Positions 61,287 to 64,000 of a DNA stretch of 64,000 nt are shown here, piece after piece. Within the stretch, counting starts at the first letter, position 1. Each line of letters starts with the position of its first letter. The notes under the pieces were generated by a model. That model did no database searches and was not told the origin of the DNA. It saw only the letters and a list, made by a program, of their open reading frames with translations. This DNA is from Gemmatimonadaceae bacterium (GTDB lineage Bacteria; Gemmatimonadota; Gemmatimonadetes; Gemmatimonadales; Gemmatimonadaceae), in the NCBI GenBank assembly GCA_036003045.1, contig DASYSS010000028.1, forward strand, positions 62,001 through 126,000, written 5' to 3'. A program made the translations under genes and the position numbers.

Positions 61287-63044
61287 CTACGGTGTTTGGT
61301 CCCCCGCTTTGCCTGCTGCCTTTTGCACGGTATCTGGCAGTTTGCTAGGCGGTGCCACCAACTCCGTCACCGGCGCATTCCCGGTGGGATCCTGTTTACG
61401 CTCCCATGCCATCGCGGCCACGTCGTACGTGATGATCTGGTGCAACAAAGAAACCAGGCCGCCCGCGCGGATCGCATCGAGCGCCATCTCCTTCGACTCC
61501 CCGTATCGCCCCTGATTCATCAGGCACCAGGCATATTCCGTCCGTCCGTTCACGTTTGGCTCGATCTCTCGCGACCAGCGGTATAACGGAAGTGCGGCAG
61601 CGCACATGCCGTTTTCGCGGTAGGCCTCCGCCAGATTGAACGCCATGTACGGATCGTACGGGAACAAACGCATCCCTTGCCTGAGCTCCGATTCACCGAG
61701 TCGTTTCCGTTCGTGATGCACGTCCCATGTGCCGAGCAGGAAATACGCGCGGTACGAACGCGGCGAATCGACGACCGACTGACGGAAGAGCGTTTCGTTG
61801 TCGTGCCAAACGCGCGTGCGGCTCCAACTTCGTTTTCCGCCGAGCGCGAGAAGAGCCGCGCAGGTCACGGGCGCGGCGAACGTCCACACGCGCTCGCGCG
61901 ACTCCGACGCCGACAACTGCTCTCGCGCCGCTACCGCGAGCGCGCCGACGAAGAACATCGCTCCGGCGCTCGCGAGGAACATCGTACGCTCGGCGACGAC
62001 GATTCCCGCCGGCAACAGGAAATTGCTCGACGGCAGAAGCGCGAGGCAGACGAACGCGATGCCGAACGACATCACGGGCTGGCGTCGCCGCAGCAGAAGC
62101 GCGGCGGCAATGATTGCGATCAAGAGGAGAAGGCCCGGCAGCTGGACGAGGCTCGGCCCCTGCGCGATGTCGACGTCGGGCGGGCCGTAGTCCGCCGAGA
62201 GGCGAGCGGGCCAGAAGAAGAGTCGCAACCATTCAGGAACCACGCCCACGGCGGTCAGGACGCGTTGCGTCGGCGTGATGTGAAGGACGGAAAACGGCGT
62301 GAAGGGTGCGAAGCCGCCCAGCGAGTGGTCGGCGAGAACGATCCCGCGCGCGGCGAGGAACCCGAGAGCGACGGCGGCCATGCCGAGATAGAATGGCCGC
62401 ATCCGCCGCGCGCGATCGAGCAAAATCGACGAGTCGGGAACGATGGTGAGCTCCGCGGCGACGAGGATCGCAGGCAGCACGATCCCGTGCTCCTTGGCGA
62501 AGCACGCGACGCCGTACAGCGCGAGGATCCAGAGCGCGGTCGACGTTCGCAGCGGCCCTTGCATGCGATCGCGCACGTAGAGCACCGTGGCGCCGAGAAT
62601 CGCGACCGCGACCCAGAGCTCCGACTGGCCGACGACGTTGGCGACGGCCTCGACGTGCACCGGGTGGACGGCGAAGAGCGCCGCGCAGAGCCACGCGGCC
62701 CAAAGCGGGAGCAGGCGTCGAGCGATCGAGAACACGAGCCACGCGGCGAGCGCGTACAGCGCGATGTTCGTCGCGTGAAAGACCATCGGATTCAGATGTC
62801 CGACCGCCGCCTCGAGGCGAAAGGCCAGAATCGTGAGCGGACGATAACCGTCGCCGCCCGCGGACTTGGGCCAATACGACAGACGGAACACGTGCCACCA
62901 GCCGTGCAAATACTTCATCAGCGGATTCTGCTCGACGACGTACACGTCGTCGTAGGTGAACCCGTTGAAGATTCCGATCGCCGACGACGCGATCGCGAGC
63001 AGCGCGACGGACGGCGCCGCGGCGCGGCGAACGAGTCCTCTCAT
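61287..63044 (-). CDS. TMTC-like multi-pass glycosyltransferase with TPRs
   Basis: 585 aa from ATG 63044. Ten or so membrane helices follow an early extracytoplasmic loop with an acidic pair (GFTYDDVYVVEQNPL) that fits the GT-C catalytic motif. FAKEHGIVLPAILVAAEL and LLPSSNFLLPAGIVVAERTM are TMTC-type blocks; the C-terminus has TPRs (RAYFLLGTWDVHHERKRLGE, YMAFNLAEAYRENGMCAAAL). Such proteins move mannose or another sugar from a lipid carrier to exported proteins. It lies directly upstream of pilA and overlaps the GT2 gene by 4 nt (ATGA), so pilin glycosylation is a natural guess. Confidence 0.78.
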   Translation of the reverse strand: MRGLVRRAAAPSVALLAIASSAIGIFNGFTYDDVYVVEQNPLMKYLHGWWHVFRLSYWPKSAGGDGYRPLTILAFRLEAAVGHLNPMVFHATNIALYALAAWLVFSIARRLLPLWAAWLCAALFAVHPVHVEAVANVVGQSELWVAVAILGATVLYVRDRMQGPLRTSTALWILALYGVACFAKEHGIVLPAILVAAELTIVPDSSILLDRARRMRPFYLGMAAVALGFLAARGIVLADHSLGGFAPFTPFSVLHITPTQRVLTAVGVVPEWLRLFFWPARLSADYGPPDVDIAQGPSLVQLPGLLLLIAIIAAALLLRRRQPVMSFGIAFVCLALLPSSNFLLPAGIVVAERTMFLASAGAMFFVGALAVAAREQLSASESRERVWTFAAPVTCAALLALGGKRSWSRTRVWHDNETLFRQSVVDSPRSYRAYFLLGTWDVHHERKRLGESELRQGMRLFPYDPYMAFNLAEAYRENGMCAAALPLYRWSREIEPNVNGRTEYAWCLMNQGRYGESKEMALDAIRAGGLVSLLHQIITYDVAAMAWERKQDPTGNAPVTELVAPPSKLPDTVQKAAGKAGDQTP

Positions 63045-63805
63045 GAGAGGAGATTGAACTTGGTGATGTGCCAGAAGGCGGCGATGCCGTCCTTCCATCC
63101 GATCTTCTTGCCTTCGGCGTACGTGCGGCCCGAGTAGCTGATCGGCACTTCGAAGATTCGCGCGTCGGCGCGGGCGAGGCGCGCCGTGATCTCGGGCTCG
63201 AAGCCGAACCGGTTCGCGCGGAGCTGCGGGGCGATCGAGCGCGCGAGGTCGCCGCGCATCGCCTTGTAGCAGGTCTCCATGTCGGTGAGGTTCAGATTCG
63301 TCAGCATGTTGCTGTACGTCGTGAGCCAGCGATTGCCGACCGAGTGCCAGTAATACAGCACGCGGTGCGGCCCGCCGAGGAAGCGTGAGCCGAAACAGGC
63401 GTCGGCGCGGCCGTCGATGATTGGATCGAGGAGCGTGGGCCAGTCGGCTGGGTCGTACTCGAGATCCGCGTCCTGCACGATGACGATCTCACCCGTGCTC
63501 GCCGAGAGCGCCTCGCGAATGGCCGCGCCCTTGCCACGGTTTTCCGGCTGATGAATCAGACGGTCGATACGACCCTGCGCCAACAGGCGGTCGAGGATAT
63601 CCTCCGTGCCGTCCGTTGAACGGTCGTTGACGCAGATGATCTCCTTGCGCATCGGTGTCGCGTTCACCTGATCCAAAATGAGGTCGATCGTGTCGCGCTC
63701 GTTGTACACGGGAACGAGCACCGACAAGGTGACCGCGTCTGGATCGAGCGGCGTGCGCTGTCGCATCCTGGACTTCGGCCCTCCACCTGCCGGCAAATCG
63801 CTCAC
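63041..63805 (-). CDS. Family 2 glycosyltransferase (dolichol-phosphate-mannose-synthase type)
   Basis: 254 aa from GTG 63805, which overlaps the stop of the upstream regulator (GTGA at 63802-63805). GT-A fold: TLSVLVPVYNERDTIDLILD, CVNDRSTDGTEDILDRLLAQ, the Asp-x-Asp metal site in IVIVQDADLEYDPADWPTLL, FGSRFLGGPHRVLYYWHSVG and a C-terminal amphipathic end near ITKFNLLS. It has no membrane helices of its own. Probably makes a polyprenyl-phosphate sugar used by the TMTC-like enzyme downstream. Confidence 0.87.
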   Translation of the reverse strand: MSDLPAGGGPKSRMRQRTPLDPDAVTLSVLVPVYNERDTIDLILDQVNATPMRKEIICVNDRSTDGTEDILDRLLAQGRIDRLIHQPENRGKGAAIREALSASTGEIVIVQDADLEYDPADWPTLLDPIIDGRADACFGSRFLGGPHRVLYYWHSVGNRWLTTYSNMLTNLNLTDMETCYKAMRGDLARSIAPQLRANRFGFEPEITARLARADARIFEVPISYSGRTYAEGKKIGWKDGIAAFWHITKFNLLS

Positions 63806-64000
63806 GCCTCGACCTCGTAGCGCGAGAGCTTGCGGTACAACGTGGACGGGTCGATACCGAGCACCTCGGCGGCGCGCGACTTGTTGCCGGCCTCGCTCTG
63901 CAACACCCACATGATGTAGGCGCGTTCGATCGCCTCGAGTGTCGGATTCTCGGGGGTTTTCGACGACACGAGCGGCTCGGCGCTCCGCTGCGTGACTCGC
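63802..64000 (-). CDS. NtrC-family response regulator, C-terminal part only
   Basis: About 66 codons from the window edge to TGA 63802-63804; the rest lies outside. The ending is a Fis-type helix-turn-helix (ERAYIMWVLQSEAGNKSRAA, EVLGIDPSTLYRKLSRYEVE), the DNA-binding end of sigma-54-dependent activators (NtrC/PilR type). Its position upstream of pilin-glycosyl genes and the pilin suggests PilR, but this cannot be decided without the receiver and AAA+ part. Confidence 0.75.
   Translation of the reverse strand, partial: RVTQRSAEPLVSSKTPENPTLEAIERAYIMWVLQSEAGNKSRAAEVLGIDPSTLYRKLSRYEVEA

Overview
The window is high-GC bacterial DNA and looks like chromosome of a Gemmatimonadota-type bacterium. 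That is an inference. It rests on GC-rich codon use, many exported lipoproteins, a SusC/SusD receptor pair, a very large exported sortilin-type propeller protein, a Ser/Thr kinase fused to a TolB-like domain and TPRs, and gene neighbourhoods (trmFO-xerC-hslVU, smg-topA, pilMNOPQ near aroK) shared by many Gram-negative phyla. I saw no tRNA, rRNA, CRISPR array, insertion sequence or prophage. Most of the window is ordinary core and accessory chromosome in short operons that often overlap by 4 nt (ATGA or GTGA).

Layout. 1-13.8 kb: a cut-off ankyrin protein, small envelope or unknown proteins, two VOC/DUF3224-type proteins, metG behind a strong terminator-like hairpin, a LuxR-DUF4199 pair, a bestrophin-like protein, a thioesterase and a double hybrid histidine kinase. 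13.8-26.3 kb: an exported protein/peptide-handling block, with a tricorn-type S41 protease and a LolA-like/VPS10 fusion on the minus strand, then a SusC/SusD pair on the plus strand ended by a textbook terminator. 26.3-34.1 kb: small enzymes, a repeat-rich spacer, argF coupled to a peroxiredoxin, a monohaem cytochrome-like lipoprotein and a kinase-TPR protein. 34.2-50 kb: hslU, hslV, xerC and trmFO, then a plus-strand DUF4331/TPR/HupE/DUF6702 operon and an RCC1 lipoprotein, then topA, a short smg, aroK and aroC. 50-64 kb: a type IV pilus locus (pilV-W-X-like, pilM-N-O-P-Q, major pilin, two membrane-sugar genes and the tail of an NtrC-family regulator).

The most interesting item is at 28238-28723. 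A complete BCP-type peroxiredoxin reads through in one frame except for a single TGA, which falls exactly where the peroxidatic cysteine belongs (DTPG-U-TVEAC). Downstream of the TGA are two small hairpins, one at SECIS distance. The best reading is a selenocysteine peroxiredoxin, translationally coupled to ornithine carbamoyltransferase by an ATGA overlap. Standard gene callers would break it into fragments. The Sec machinery (selA, selB, selC, selD) is not in this window, so the call must be tested elsewhere in the genome.
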